A DNA stretch of 24,077 nucleotides. Origin: a virus. Below, piece after piece: positions 1 to 7,647 of the stretch (position 1 is its first letter; every line of letters begins with the position of its first letter). The notes beneath the pieces are model-generated. The model searched no databases. It was given only the letters and a program-made list of their open reading frames with translations, and was not told the DNA's origin. Position numbers and translations under genes: made by a program. The stretch is from positions 1 to 24,077 of IMG/VR virus record IMGVR_UViG_3300028025_000533; one strand, given 5' to 3'.

Positions 1-105
1 AGAAGGCTCAAGACGGGAAAGAATGTCTGGGTCAAGTCCTGCAAGGTTGGTGACGCAAGCAAGGGGGCGATATTTCACGACTATGCAATCAAGGAAAACA
101 CATGA
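1..105 (+). CDS. 3' end of an early-region protein of unknown function
   Basis: The open frame enters from the left edge and gives 34 residues before TGA. The visible tail is basic (it begins RRLKTGKNVWVK and contains SCKVGD) and ends in KENT. The stop overlaps the start of the next gene as ACATGA, the coupling style used throughout this + strand block. The start and most of the protein lie outside the window, so I do not recognise the family and assign no function. That it is coding is supported by the continuous frame from base 1 and the overlap with a well-formed downstream gene. Confidence 0.7.
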   Translation, partial: RRLKTGKNVWVKSCKVGDASKGAIFHDYAIKENT

Positions 106-311
106 AGACCGTAATTGAAATGGCGCGGGAGGCTGGATGGCCCGACAGCCTTATTGCACCAGTAATCATGGCAAAGCTTGCTGAGTTTGCCGAACTTGTT
201 CGTGCTGACGAGCGTGAGGCGTGCGCAGGTGAGTGTGATGAGTGGATAAAAAATGGAAGTGCGTTGGCAGAAGATATTGCCGCCGCCATCCGAGCAAGGA
301 GCAACACATGA
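102..311 (+). CDS. Small acidic phage protein, unknown function
   Basis: A 69-residue soluble, predicted all-helical protein. The centre carries LVRADEREAC, and the C-terminus ends in an AAAIRARSNT helix. From memory, short phage proteins with a very similar 'LVRADER.AC' stretch followed by an AIRAR-type tail are common in early regions of phages of Proteobacteria, but none I know of has an assigned function. No signal peptide, membrane segment or metal cluster is evident (only two cysteines). The start overlaps the preceding stop and the stop overlaps the next start, so it is translated as part of a coupled chain. Confidence 0.75.
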   Translation: MKTVIEMAREAGWPDSLIAPVIMAKLAEFAELVRADEREACAGECDEWIKNGSALAEDIAAAIRARSNT

Positions 312-424
312 GAGAGATCGACCTCAACACCTTGCTGATCATTCTGGTTTCATGGTCGCACGGCCTACTGTGCGGCTGGGCCATCTGGCGAGAAGATAAA
401 AGGAAAAAGAATGAAACGAATTGA
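308..424 (+). CDS. Small single-pass membrane protein (38 aa)
   Basis: The ATG is preceded by AAGGAG with a 7-base spacer and overlaps the previous stop as ATGA, which is why I chose it over longer upstream extensions in the frame. The protein has a short charged N-terminus, a hydrophobic stretch at about residues 8-28 (LNTLLIILVSW to WAIW) and a strongly basic tail (REDKRKKNETN), which suggests one transmembrane helix with the tail in the cytoplasm. It is far from the lysis genes and on the other strand, so an early membrane-directed role is possible, but nothing specific can be assigned. Confidence 0.65.
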   Translation: MREIDLNTLLIILVSWSHGLLCGWAIWREDKRKKNETN

Positions 425-572
425 CCAATACAAAGCCAAGCTGAAGATCGCCAAGAGCGAGATGAAGCACAAGACGCGGCAACTGAACTCTGCCACCCGC
501 AGCTACAACCGCACCAAAACCCTCATTGAATCACTGGAGAAGAAAATTGAACTACACATGGCGAAGCCTTAA
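411..572 (+). CDS. Small basic helical protein (53 aa), unknown function
   Basis: The ATG follows AAAAGG with a 7-base spacer. The product is very rich in Lys and Arg (MKRIDQYKAKLKIAKSEMK...), with heptad-like hydrophobic spacing and no membrane segment, so a single long helix or a coiled coil is likely. It overlaps the preceding gene by 14 bases and the following gene by 26, both in different frames. I do not recognise a family. Possible roles include nucleic acid binding or a small adaptor, but this is a guess from charge alone. Confidence 0.6.
   Translation: MKRIDQYKAKLKIAKSEMKHKTRQLNSATRSYNRTKTLIESLEKKIELHMAKP
536..539 (+). promoter_or_regulatory. Ribosome binding site GGAG deciding a TTG start
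   Basis: GGAG stands 7 bases before the TTG at 547. The only in-frame ATG codons (586, 589) have no recognisable Shine-Dalgarno sequence, so this site favours the TTG. The same layout (GGAG, seven A-rich bases, TTG) occurs in the lysis region at 16734-16721. Confidence 0.55.
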
Positions 573-738
573 CGACGCGCTGGCGATGATGACCGAACAC
601 CAGGTCAAAGAACTACTGGACGAGGAGATGGCGGGCGCTCGTCGCCTCAAGGTCATGGAGCGCCTGCACCAGCGATACAACACGCTGCGCGTCGCCCGTG
701 AGCGCCGCAACATCTTCGCAGGCGCTGTTGCACTATGA
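547..738 (+). CDS. Small helical early protein with probable TTG start
   Basis: Read from TTG, the product is 63 residues and begins MNYTWRSLNDALAMMTEHQV. It is charged, predicted all-helical and soluble, with an Arg-rich second half (GARRLKVMERLHQRY, then LRVARERR). The TTG has a good GGAG seven bases upstream, and the residues before the internal ATGs (586/589) fold naturally into the same helix, so I prefer it to the 50-residue ATG version. It overlaps the preceding gene by 26 bases and the next by ATGA. Small phage proteins with a similar 'DALA.MTE.QV..LL' start seem familiar to me, but no function is known to me. Confidence 0.6.
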   Translation: MNYTWRSLNDALAMMTEHQVKELLDEEMAGARRLKVMERLHQRYNTLRVARERRNIFAGAVAL

Positions 739-1052
739 ATCGTTTTATGGCATGGGAGGCCCACAACTTGGCCAAGTTTGCCAAAGACGCCTACGCACGC
801 ATACAAGAATTGGAAGATATGAAATCACACGCCACAAGAATACGCGAGCTGCTGCGCCAGACGCCTGACGGCATGACGCTAGCCCAACTGAGCGACGCCA
901 CGGGCACACGCTCAGACACTCTTAGCAACACGCTGTCCGCGATGCAAGACGCCTACATCGACCGCTGGACCGGCCCGCACCGTGGCCAGTGGGCCGCTGT
1001 CTGGTGCGTCGTGGTGCCGCCAGCCAACTGCCCGAGGCCAGACCATGCGTAA
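735..1052 (+). CDS. Probable winged-helix/HTH DNA-binding protein
   Basis: A 105-residue protein. The first 30 residues form an amphipathic helix (MNRFMAWEAHNLAKFAKDAY...). Residues about 35-75 read like a winged helix-turn-helix: RIRELLRQTPDGMTLAQLSD, a turn, then a recognition-helix-like segment with TRSDTLSNTLSAMQ. A short beta-wing-like stretch with several Trp follows (DRWTGPHRGQWAAVW). Such 'L..TPDGMT..QLS..TG' modules are typical of small phage regulators, though the sequence alone does not prove DNA binding. The start overlaps the previous stop as ATGA. It could regulate the early-to-late switch or simply be an accessory early protein. Confidence 0.65.
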   Translation: MNRFMAWEAHNLAKFAKDAYARIQELEDMKSHATRIRELLRQTPDGMTLAQLSDATGTRSDTLSNTLSAMQDAYIDRWTGPHRGQWAAVWCVVVPPANCPRPDHA

Positions 1053-1527
1053 GCGCAGCAAGTACCGGCCAAAGCCGCAGCTACTTGACCCTCTGACGTG
1101 GGTGCTCGCGGGCATGAAGCCCGTGCTGACGGCCAAGACGATCATGGAGAACGTGCGGATTAAGAACCACCTAGCGCTGCGCTCTGTCGTCGAGGGGACA
1201 GCCACCCGCTACGACATGGACATCTTGATCGAGGCGTTTAACGTGACCGAGGCGCTGTGCCGGGTTGACGCCTCACTTGGCCGTGACTGGTCCGAGGAGA
1301 TCAGGGCAGGGCAGGACGCGCTGCTGACGATGGGCAGGCGGGGTGTTGCCAAGGGCGACCGCTTCTTGTTCACTGGCGCGGAACTGAACGCAGCCAATAC
1401 CGTCATGGAGATTCATGACGCGCAGCTTGAGAGCTGCACCGTCGCGCAGATGGAGAAAGCACTGCACGAAGTTATCAAAGACAAACTACATAAAAAAGCA
1501 AGGCCAATCGTATGTTCGACCAACTGA
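1045..1527 (+). CDS. Conserved-looking early protein, unknown function (160 aa)
   Basis: The ATG at 1045 is inside the stop region of the preceding gene and has GAGG just upstream. It gives a natural basic start (MRKRSKYRPKPQLLDP), whereas the longer in-frame extension reads like non-coding sequence. The rest is largely helical with no membrane segment: VRIKNHLALRSVVEG, then DMDILIEAFNVTEALCR, and later FTGAELNAANTVMEIHDAQL. I recall similar proteins as recurrent hypothetical genes in phages of Burkholderiales, always without a function. It overlaps the next gene by 16 bases. No catalytic motif is apparent. Confidence 0.75.
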   Translation: MRKRSKYRPKPQLLDPLTWVLAGMKPVLTAKTIMENVRIKNHLALRSVVEGTATRYDMDILIEAFNVTEALCRVDASLGRDWSEEIRAGQDALLTMGRRGVAKGDRFLFTGAELNAANTVMEIHDAQLESCTVAQMEKALHEVIKDKLHKKARPIVCSTN

Positions 1528-1697
1528 AAACCCTGTTCCGCCCACCAAGCATCGAGGTCAGCGCGCTGCGCGAGCTGGAAGCCGCCAAGCGTGACCTGCT
1601 GCGGATGCAGGACACGCAAGAATACGCTGCCAAGATGGTGGAGTACCACCAAGGCAAGATCGACCGGCTGACGTCATTTCTGAAGAACAGCGCTTGA
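1512..1697 (+). CDS. Small coiled-coil early protein (61 aa)
   Basis: The ATG is preceded by AAGG with an 8-base spacer. After a short hydrophobic head (MFDQLKTLFRPPS) the protein is one long predicted helix with heptad spacing (ALRELEAAKRDLLRMQDTQE, then AAKMVEYHQGKIDRL), so it probably forms a coiled coil. It is the last gene of the + strand block, and its TGA is immediately followed by the stop codon of the first - strand gene, with no terminator between them. The consistent pairing with the 160-residue gene upstream suggests the two belong together, but the function is unknown. Confidence 0.7.
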   Translation: MFDQLKTLFRPPSIEVSALRELEAAKRDLLRMQDTQEYAAKMVEYHQGKIDRLTSFLKNSA

Positions 1698-4370
1698 TTA
1701 TTCTTGTGGCTGTTGGACAGCACCGCGAGCAGCACCGGTCACAGCGTCATCCGCCGCGTCTTTGACCCACTGGATGCCGTACTTGCGGCCAACGTCGATG
1801 GCGTCTTGGATTTTCTTCTGGTCGAACCCTGCTGCGCGGGGTTGAACAGCCTGGAAGACCTTGATGGCGTCAGTCGGGTTGAGCAGCAGCGCCTTCAAGC
1901 GTTCTTCGGTAGCGTCGGACGCCTTCTTCGCCCAGAACTTGCTGAACAGCGACGTGATGGCGTAGGTTGCGCCGGACACAGGGTTGTAGATGCGCGAGAG
2001 GATTTGCTCGGGCGGCACACCAGTCAATTGCTCGATAGGTGTGCGGGGGACGGTTTCGCCCCTGAACGGCACGTTGGTGATGTCTCTGGTCAGACGATCA
2101 GAGACAGTCACAAAGTCCTGCACCTTTTGAGCGTAGGTCGGGCCAAACACGCGGTTGAATACCGCAGCGTTGTTGCGGTCTGTCAGCGCAGCGATAGGGT
2201 CTTTGGCACTGATCAAATCGTCCAACATGAACGCCCGCACAGCGTTGACGGAATCCTTGTTCGCGCCGTACTGCTGCATGAACTTGTTGGTGAACTTGAT
2301 GTCACCGTACATCTTGTTGACCAAGTCCTGAGCGCTGCCCATGCCCTGGGCGCTGATGATCTGCTCGCCAGCCACACGCTGGAAGTCGGTGTTTAGACGC
2401 GCGCGCTCGGCCAGCAGTTTCTGCACGTCTTGCGTTGCGCCTTGCAACTCCTCACGCAGGCCTGGCACCATCGATACGCCGCCTTCGTTTTTCTTGAGCC
2501 ACTTGGCTGCTGCCTTGGGGTCCAAGACGTCGTTCTTGAGCGCGGCGTTGGTGAAGCTGTCCAAGAAGGCCGAACGAACCAGTTGAGTACCCTCTGGCCC
2601 GACAGCGTTGACAAACTCGGTGACGTTCGACTTGTTGCCGATGATGGCGGGGGCGATCTGCTCCACAAACTTCTTACGGTCCACGGACTTTAGCGTCGCT
2701 GTGTCGAACGGCAAACCGACCTTTTGCAGATACGCCTTGTCGGCGTTGCGGTATGCGGTGACAAAGTCTGGGTCGAGGCTGTCAATGTGACCGCCGACGC
2801 GCTGCTTCAGCTCGGTCAGCAACCGGATGTCGGTGGGCACGTCGGTCTTGCTCAACTGACGGTTGATTTCGCGCTTGAGTGAATCCAAGTCTTCGATCGT
2901 GGCCGCGCTGAACTCTTTACCCGCTGGCCTCATAGGCGCGCCTTCGGCGGTCAAGATGGCGCTTGGCTCTGTGGTCGTAGGACGGAACCGTGACTGCACC
3001 CGGCTGTAAATGGACGGGAACGTCTTGAACACGTCAGACGCACGCTCGCCAGCCACGAAGTTGTAGATGTCGTCCACCGATCCGGCGGGCAGTTCCACAT
3101 TCTTGGCCTTGGCAATGTTAAACGCTTCGGTGTAAAGCGGCTTGACCTCGGCGTAAGCTGCTTTCTCTTTCTGGGCGACCAAATTGGACACGCGCTGACC
3201 GAACACGTTGGGGTCAACCGACTGGCTCTTGTAGGCGTCGGCGATCTGCTCGTCCAGCGAGCGAACGCGGCGAACCTGCGCCTTCACCAAGTCAGGGCCG
3301 GTCGCAGTGACGATAGCCTTAGTTGGGTCGCCAAACAGACGAATTTGGTTTTGCAACAGCGCGGCCTTGGCCGACTCGTACTGGTTGCCGTACTGAGCGC
3401 GGAACACTGGGTCACGCGATGACAGGTTCTGGATGAAGTTGTTGATGACCGGATTGTCGGCCAGCAGGGCGGACACGGGCATTTGCACCGTAGCGCCGCC
3501 AGGCGCTTTGAGCGACACACCTTGTTGCGCTTTGGCGGCGTCGGTCAGCGTCTTCATAAAGTTGGGGTCCGCAGCGCCTGCTGCGATGAAGATGTTGCTG
3601 ATGCGGTTGTCCACATCCTTGAGCAGTTCGTCCTCGGGGACCGTGCCGCGCACTTTGTCCCATTGACCTTTGATGACGTCAAAGCCTTTGCCAGCCAGCG
3701 GAGCGCCCTTCAAGGTGGTGCCCAAACCGTAGGCAGAAGTTGCGCCGCCCAGCAAACCGCCAGTGATCTGTCCAACTGTTGCGCCGGTTTCGCCGCCGAC
3801 TTTCCCGCCTATTGCGCTGCCAGCCTGACCACCGGCTTCTGCACCGCTGCCGATAACGACCTGCTCACCAGGCCGCGCCACCGCTTGGCCGAACATGCCC
3901 ATGCGGCGGGTTGCAGCTAGCGCAGGGAACAAGTAGTTTTCAGGCGACGTAGCGGCTTCGATGCCAGCCGCCATGATTCGCTGCCCGCCTGTTTGCGGCT
4001 GCACACCTGTCGTGCCAAGCGCCTGCATGATGGGCTGACGCACGGCTTCGCGGCCTGTACGGTAGGCGTCTACGACGCCTGTGGCGGGGGCTTGCGCGGG
4101 CGATCCGGCTGCGCGCATACCCATCTCTAGTGGGTTGACACCTAGACGAGACAGCGTGTCGAATAAGACGTTGGCCGTGCCCGACACCATGCCCGCGCTG
4201 CCTGCGATGCCCCTGCGCCCCGCTTCGGCTGCGATAGCGCCAGTTGACGGCGCGGTAGGTGCGGTGGTGCCTGCGATCATGCGCAGCGTTTCGTCCGACA
4301 GGCCTCCCAGATTGCCGGATGAAATGGCTTGGAGTTCCGTCTCAGACAGTTTGGTCAGGTCAATCGCCAT
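1698..4370 (-). CDS. Large internal virion / DNA-ejection protein (890 aa)
   Basis: This is the last and longest gene of the late operon. The N-terminus (MAIDLTKLSETELQAISSGN) is followed by an Ala/Gly-rich, weakly hydrophobic zone at about residues 40-225, with GxxxG-like spacing that could insert in membranes. A long, mostly helical and charged body follows (about 240-870), with segments such as DSLKREINRQLSKTD, and a Gln-rich end (AVQQPQE). Size, position behind two other Ala/Gly-rich proteins, and the short-tailed phage context match the inner-core or pilot proteins that podoviruses eject before DNA. I see no lytic transglycosylase motif, so the assignment rests on context and composition. 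The start follows the previous stop by one base, with only a weak AGG upstream, so translation is probably coupled. Confidence 0.6.
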   Translation of the reverse strand: MAIDLTKLSETELQAISSGNLGGLSDETLRMIAGTTAPTAPSTGAIAAEAGRRGIAGSAGMVSGTANVLFDTLSRLGVNPLEMGMRAAGSPAQAPATGVVDAYRTGREAVRQPIMQALGTTGVQPQTGGQRIMAAGIEAATSPENYLFPALAATRRMGMFGQAVARPGEQVVIGSGAEAGGQAGSAIGGKVGGETGATVGQITGGLLGGATSAYGLGTTLKGAPLAGKGFDVIKGQWDKVRGTVPEDELLKDVDNRISNIFIAAGAADPNFMKTLTDAAKAQQGVSLKAPGGATVQMPVSALLADNPVINNFIQNLSSRDPVFRAQYGNQYESAKAALLQNQIRLFGDPTKAIVTATGPDLVKAQVRRVRSLDEQIADAYKSQSVDPNVFGQRVSNLVAQKEKAAYAEVKPLYTEAFNIAKAKNVELPAGSVDDIYNFVAGERASDVFKTFPSIYSRVQSRFRPTTTEPSAILTAEGAPMRPAGKEFSAATIEDLDSLKREINRQLSKTDVPTDIRLLTELKQRVGGHIDSLDPDFVTAYRNADKAYLQKVGLPFDTATLKSVDRKKFVEQIAPAIIGNKSNVTEFVNAVGPEGTQLVRSAFLDSFTNAALKNDVLDPKAAAKWLKKNEGGVSMVPGLREELQGATQDVQKLLAERARLNTDFQRVAGEQIISAQGMGSAQDLVNKMYGDIKFTNKFMQQYGANKDSVNAVRAFMLDDLISAKDPIAALTDRNNAAVFNRVFGPTYAQKVQDFVTVSDRLTRDITNVPFRGETVPRTPIEQLTGVPPEQILSRIYNPVSGATYAITSLFSKFWAKKASDATEERLKALLLNPTDAIKVFQAVQPRAAGFDQKKIQDAIDVGRKYGIQWVKDAADDAVTGAARGAVQQPQE

Positions 4371-4371
4371 C

Positions 4372-5634
4372 TTATCGGCCTCCAGCAGTTGGTCGCGCGC
4401 CTTGACGGCGTTTCAGTTCAGCAGCAGCTTGTTCGGCCAATGTACCGCCGCCAGCGGCAGCAGCAGGCGCTGCGCGGAACTCAGGGAAGTCCAACGCTGC
4501 ATTGACCGCATCAGGATCGTAATTTTTGTTGCGCAACGCGATCTTGCGCTGAGTGTCGATCTCGGCGTTGGCTTTGTCGGTAGACACTTTCCTGATCGCC
4601 TGCAAGGTGCGTTTGATCTTGTTCTGCGTGTCCAGCGTCGGCGTTGAGGAGAACAGCGTCGAGATATAGTCGGCTGTTCCGCCCAGCAGGGCAGGGTCGG
4701 CACCGGCTGCTTTCAATTCTTTCTGGCTGAGATCGCCAGCGCCAGCGATGGCCTTGGCAAACTGCACTTGCGCGGCGCGGTACGACGCGAAGTTGCCTGT
4801 GTCGATTGAGTCTTGGATGTTGGTCAGCGCATTATCGGCGGCGAACACAGCCTTAGCCTGTGGATCAATGGTGCTCTGCACCTTGGCGCGGAAGCCTGGA
4901 ATGTCCACCAGCGCCTTATCGCCGGGCAGCACAAACGTCTGCGACGGTGTTCGGGCGCGGCCTTCGGTTTCCAGACGCTTGTTGACCACGGCTTTTTGTG
5001 TGGGTGTCAAATCTGCATATGGTTTGTTGTCAAACAGTTCAGCAGCCACGCGCTCGGCTTCAGCCCCAAACGATGGGCCTTTGGCCTCTTTGGGTGCGGT
5101 CAGACGCCTGTACTCAGTGTTGAACGCGGCGTTGTACTCTGGCGAGCCTTCTGACCCTGCCAGCGCTGCGATAGCGCGGGCGTTGGTCAAGTCGGCGGTC
5201 GTAGGTGCTGCTGGAGGCGCGCGCTCCCGCGTGGCTTGGGCTATGGACGCCTGCGCTGCTGCGTTGCGCTGACCGATCAGCGCCAGCTCGGCTTGGGCCT
5301 TACGCCCAGCGTCAGCCAGCGCCATCGCGCCCTGCGTGTCACCCATCTGCGCGAGCATCTGCGAGGCACGCGTAAACGAGTTAGGGTCGTTCTGGTCGAG
5401 CTGACGAGCGACTTGGTTGCGGGCGCTGATGAGCTGCAACTGTGGGTCTTGCGCCCCCAATAAATTGCCAACGCCGCGCCCGAGCTGTGCTGCGCCGGAC
5501 TGGATCATTGCCGCACCGCGAACACCAGGTGCTAGTCTGGCCATCTGGATGGCCCGCGCCTGATCTTGCGCGGCCAGTTGCCGTTCATACAAGTCGGGCG
5601 TAATGCCGAACAAACTCCCTACGATTTCAGCCAT
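4372..5634 (-). CDS. Putative internal virion / ejection protein (420 aa)
   Basis: I start this gene at the ATG at 5634, one base after the preceding stop and 7-8 bases after a GGGGG stretch. The longer in-frame version begins with TTG inside the upstream gene and adds only unsupported residues. The product is Ala/Gln-rich and mostly helical: MAEIVGSLFGITPDLYERQL, long coiled helices at about 20-150 (AQAELALIGQRNAAAQASIA), a Pro/Ala linker near 145 and a second helical half. No enzyme motif is visible. Its place between two other large Ala/Gly-rich proteins at the end of the virion operon suggests a capsid-internal or ejected protein, by analogy with the three-protein sets of T7 and P22. The exact role is inferred. 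Confidence 0.55.
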   Translation of the reverse strand: MAEIVGSLFGITPDLYERQLAAQDQARAIQMARLAPGVRGAAMIQSGAAQLGRGVGNLLGAQDPQLQLISARNQVARQLDQNDPNSFTRASQMLAQMGDTQGAMALADAGRKAQAELALIGQRNAAAQASIAQATRERAPPAAPTTADLTNARAIAALAGSEGSPEYNAAFNTEYRRLTAPKEAKGPSFGAEAERVAAELFDNKPYADLTPTQKAVVNKRLETEGRARTPSQTFVLPGDKALVDIPGFRAKVQSTIDPQAKAVFAADNALTNIQDSIDTGNFASYRAAQVQFAKAIAGAGDLSQKELKAAGADPALLGGTADYISTLFSSTPTLDTQNKIKRTLQAIRKVSTDKANAEIDTQRKIALRNKNYDPDAVNAALDFPEFRAAPAAAAGGGTLAEQAAAELKRRQGARPTAGGR

Positions 5635-5635
5635 G

Positions 5636-7636
5636 TTATATCCCCCAGATTTTGTTTGAGACGCCTTTGGCAAATGTCGGGTCGCTAGCTAACCCAGATA
5701 TCAGTGAGGCAAACGGGTTGGTTGTTGCCGCACGGCCCATCGATATTTCAGCAGCCGTTCCTGCGCCCGCCAAACCGAGTCGTCCAGCGTTCGCGCCCGC
5801 AGTAGCCACCTGGTTCGCCAAACCGGTGCTCATCGTGAACGGCTGCTGCCCTAAGTTTTCAAGACCTGTGACCTGACCCATTGCGCTAGTGTAAGGCGCA
5901 TACGCTGCTTGTTGGCCTGCGTAGTAGTTGCCCATCGTCTGAGCACCTGTGCCGAGCAGACCTGCGCCGAACGTAACGTTTTGTTGACCTGCTTGCTGGG
6001 CCTGCGCAGCCAATAATGCCTCTTGCTGTGCGCGGGCGTTGAACAGCGCCTGCAACTCAGGTGTTGTTGCACCAAAAGAGCCGCCTTGTGCCACAGACAG
6101 ACCTGCGCGGCCTTGCTGCTGCAATCTGTTTTGTAAGTTGGCCAGCTCAAGCTCACGCCCAGGCTGCAAAAGCGCCATCTGTTGGTTGATGTAGTTCTGC
6201 GCGACGTCTTGGGGCGACTGCGCGAGGTACTGGTTACCCAAGTTGAACAGGCTCTGCGCGCCAGTCTGCAAAGGCGCAAACGCCTGCTGCGCACCTTCAG
6301 CTTGCGTGATGCCTTTACCTGCCAACGCTGCAAAGCGGTCCTGCGCGGCTTTCGCCTCGGGGGTGAGTTGGTAGCCAGCGCTGGTCATCTGGCCTGTCAC
6401 GGGGTCGTACTGGAACTGCGACGTGCCAAAGCGCGTCGTCATGCCGATTGGGCGGAACTGAGCACCCTGCACCGCCTGTCGCGTAGCAGCGTTGATGCTG
6501 GTAACGCCCGCTTGGGCAGCAGCGCGGTCTTCTTCCGATTGCAGCAAACCAGCAACGGTATTGAGGCCACCGGAGAGCAGCCCGCCAGTGCCAGTGCCAG
6601 CACCAGCACCAGCACCAGTGCCAGCAGCGGTGCCAGCAGCGGTGCCAGCAGCATTTATCCCGGTAGTCAGCGCGCCCGTACCTAAGTTTGCGCCCAAAGA
6701 GCCGCCTACGCCGCCGACTGTGGCCGCAGTACCTGCGCCAGTCCCCAGCAGCCCGGTGCCCAGCTCAGAGCCGGTCAAGATGCCCGTGCCGGTCAACGCT
6801 CCAGTGCCTGTCGTGCCCAACAGACCTGTGCCAAGTGTGGAGCCGGACAGGACGCCTGTGCCGGTCAATCCAGCCAGACCAGCAGCGCCAGCCCCTGCGC
6901 CCAGCAGACCTGTGCCAAGCGTAGAGCCGGACAAAATACCCGTGCCGGTCAAGCCCGCGCCTGCGTTGATGCCAAGACCGGCTGCGCCTGTGGTGCTGAG
7001 GCCAAGGCCCCCTGCACCAGCGGAAATGCCAGACCCTAGACCCATACCGGTTACACCAGCACCAGCACCAGCACCAGCACCAGCACCAGCACCAGCACCA
7101 GCACCAGCGCCTAGCAAAGACGACGCACCATACGCAGCAGCCGCAAGCAGCGCAGCCGGTTTAAGCGTGTCCTCGCGGAAGCTCATCCAGCTACTCTGAC
7201 GGTTGCTTGTGTAAGGCAACGCAGTGCCGTCAGCAGCAAAATCAATTTGATAGTCAATATCCAAGCCACGGGTGCCTCGGCCCAAAAGTTCTGGGCGTGG
7301 TAAAGGTTCACCAGTTGTTTTATTGATTAAGGTTATGTTGGTTTGTAAGCCACCTTCTTCACCTAAATCTAAATCAGTTCGGGTTTGGCCCAACTGGCTC
7401 AAGGAACCAATGCCGTTCTCGGCCAAGCGCAGCGCAAAGTCCGCAGCCGCAGCTTGGGGTGATGCCGTGTTGCCTGCGTACCAAGCCGGTGCCGTACCAG
7501 CGTTTTGTTGGGCCAAGATTTCGCGGTAGATGTTTTGCGCGTTCGGCCCCATAACGCCGTCGAGCTTGCCCAGCTCTTTCATGTAATCAGCGTCGGGCGA
7601 TTTCAGAGCCTTAACGTACTTATCGTAATCCCACAT
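5636..7636 (-). CDS. Gly/Ala-repeat virion protein, putative ejection or tail protein
   Basis: A 666-residue protein with a strong AAGGAG ribosome binding site. The N-terminal domain (about 1-165, MWDYDKYVKALKSPDADYMK...) is ordinary and globular. Residues about 165-365 are an extraordinary low-complexity Gly/Ala/Thr zone, with a pure Gly-Ala alternation at 176-194 and three copies of an 18-residue unit (LTGTGILSGSTLGTGLLG) at 229, 257 and 281. The C-terminal part (about 366-666) is helical and very Gln/Ala-rich (ELANLQNRLQQQGRAGL). Such a zone could be a flexible or membrane-active linker. The operon position suggests a structural, perhaps ejected, protein. No homology-based function can be assigned from reading alone. 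Confidence 0.6.
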   Translation of the reverse strand: MWDYDKYVKALKSPDADYMKELGKLDGVMGPNAQNIYREILAQQNAGTAPAWYAGNTASPQAAAADFALRLAENGIGSLSQLGQTRTDLDLGEEGGLQTNITLINKTTGEPLPRPELLGRGTRGLDIDYQIDFAADGTALPYTSNRQSSWMSFREDTLKPAALLAAAAYGASSLLGAGAGAGAGAGAGAGAGAGVTGMGLGSGISAGAGGLGLSTTGAAGLGINAGAGLTGTGILSGSTLGTGLLGAGAGAAGLAGLTGTGVLSGSTLGTGLLGTTGTGALTGTGILTGSELGTGLLGTGAGTAATVGGVGGSLGANLGTGALTTGINAAGTAAGTAAGTGAGAGAGTGTGGLLSGGLNTVAGLLQSEEDRAAAQAGVTSINAATRQAVQGAQFRPIGMTTRFGTSQFQYDPVTGQMTSAGYQLTPEAKAAQDRFAALAGKGITQAEGAQQAFAPLQTGAQSLFNLGNQYLAQSPQDVAQNYINQQMALLQPGRELELANLQNRLQQQGRAGLSVAQGGSFGATTPELQALFNARAQQEALLAAQAQQAGQQNVTFGAGLLGTGAQTMGNYYAGQQAAYAPYTSAMGQVTGLENLGQQPFTMSTGLANQVATAGANAGRLGLAGAGTAAEISMGRAATTNPFASLISGLASDPTFAKGVSNKIWGI
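6743..6952 (-). repeat. Three spaced copies of a 54-bp coding repeat
   Basis: Copies at 6899-6952, 6815-6868 and 6743-6796 each encode a variant of LTGTGILSGSTLGTGLLG (the second has V for I; the third has T for S and E for T). They are separated by 30 and 18 bases that encode short Gly/Ala/Thr linkers. DNA identity between copies is high but not complete, which implies duplication followed by divergence under protein-level constraint. Confidence 0.85.
7055..7108 (-). repeat. Perfect hexanucleotide tandem repeat, nine copies
   Basis: The + strand reads ACCAGC nine times without interruption. On the coding strand this is (GCTGGT)n, giving an alternating Gly-Ala run at about residues 176-194 of the 666-residue virion protein. 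Each unit is two codons, so gain or loss of a unit keeps the frame. A second, imperfect array of related units (CCAGTG/CCAGCA/CCAGCAGCGGTG) lies at about 6587-6650 of the same gene. Confidence 0.95.
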
Positions 7637-7647
7637 AATCTTTCTCC

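Noticed and set aside
1-1697. Anti-phage defence or CRISPR-related genes in the small + strand block
   Set aside because: The genes are short, overlapping, and lack nuclease, TIR, toxin or repeat-spacer features; they read as ordinary phage early genes.
6492-7199. Long + strand frame of 235 codons rich in Pro/Ala/Val opposite the Gly/Ala-rich virion gene
   Set aside because: It is the antisense reading of the CCAGCA-type repeats, has no RBS or neighbours on that strand, and its composition is a mechanical result of the repeat.
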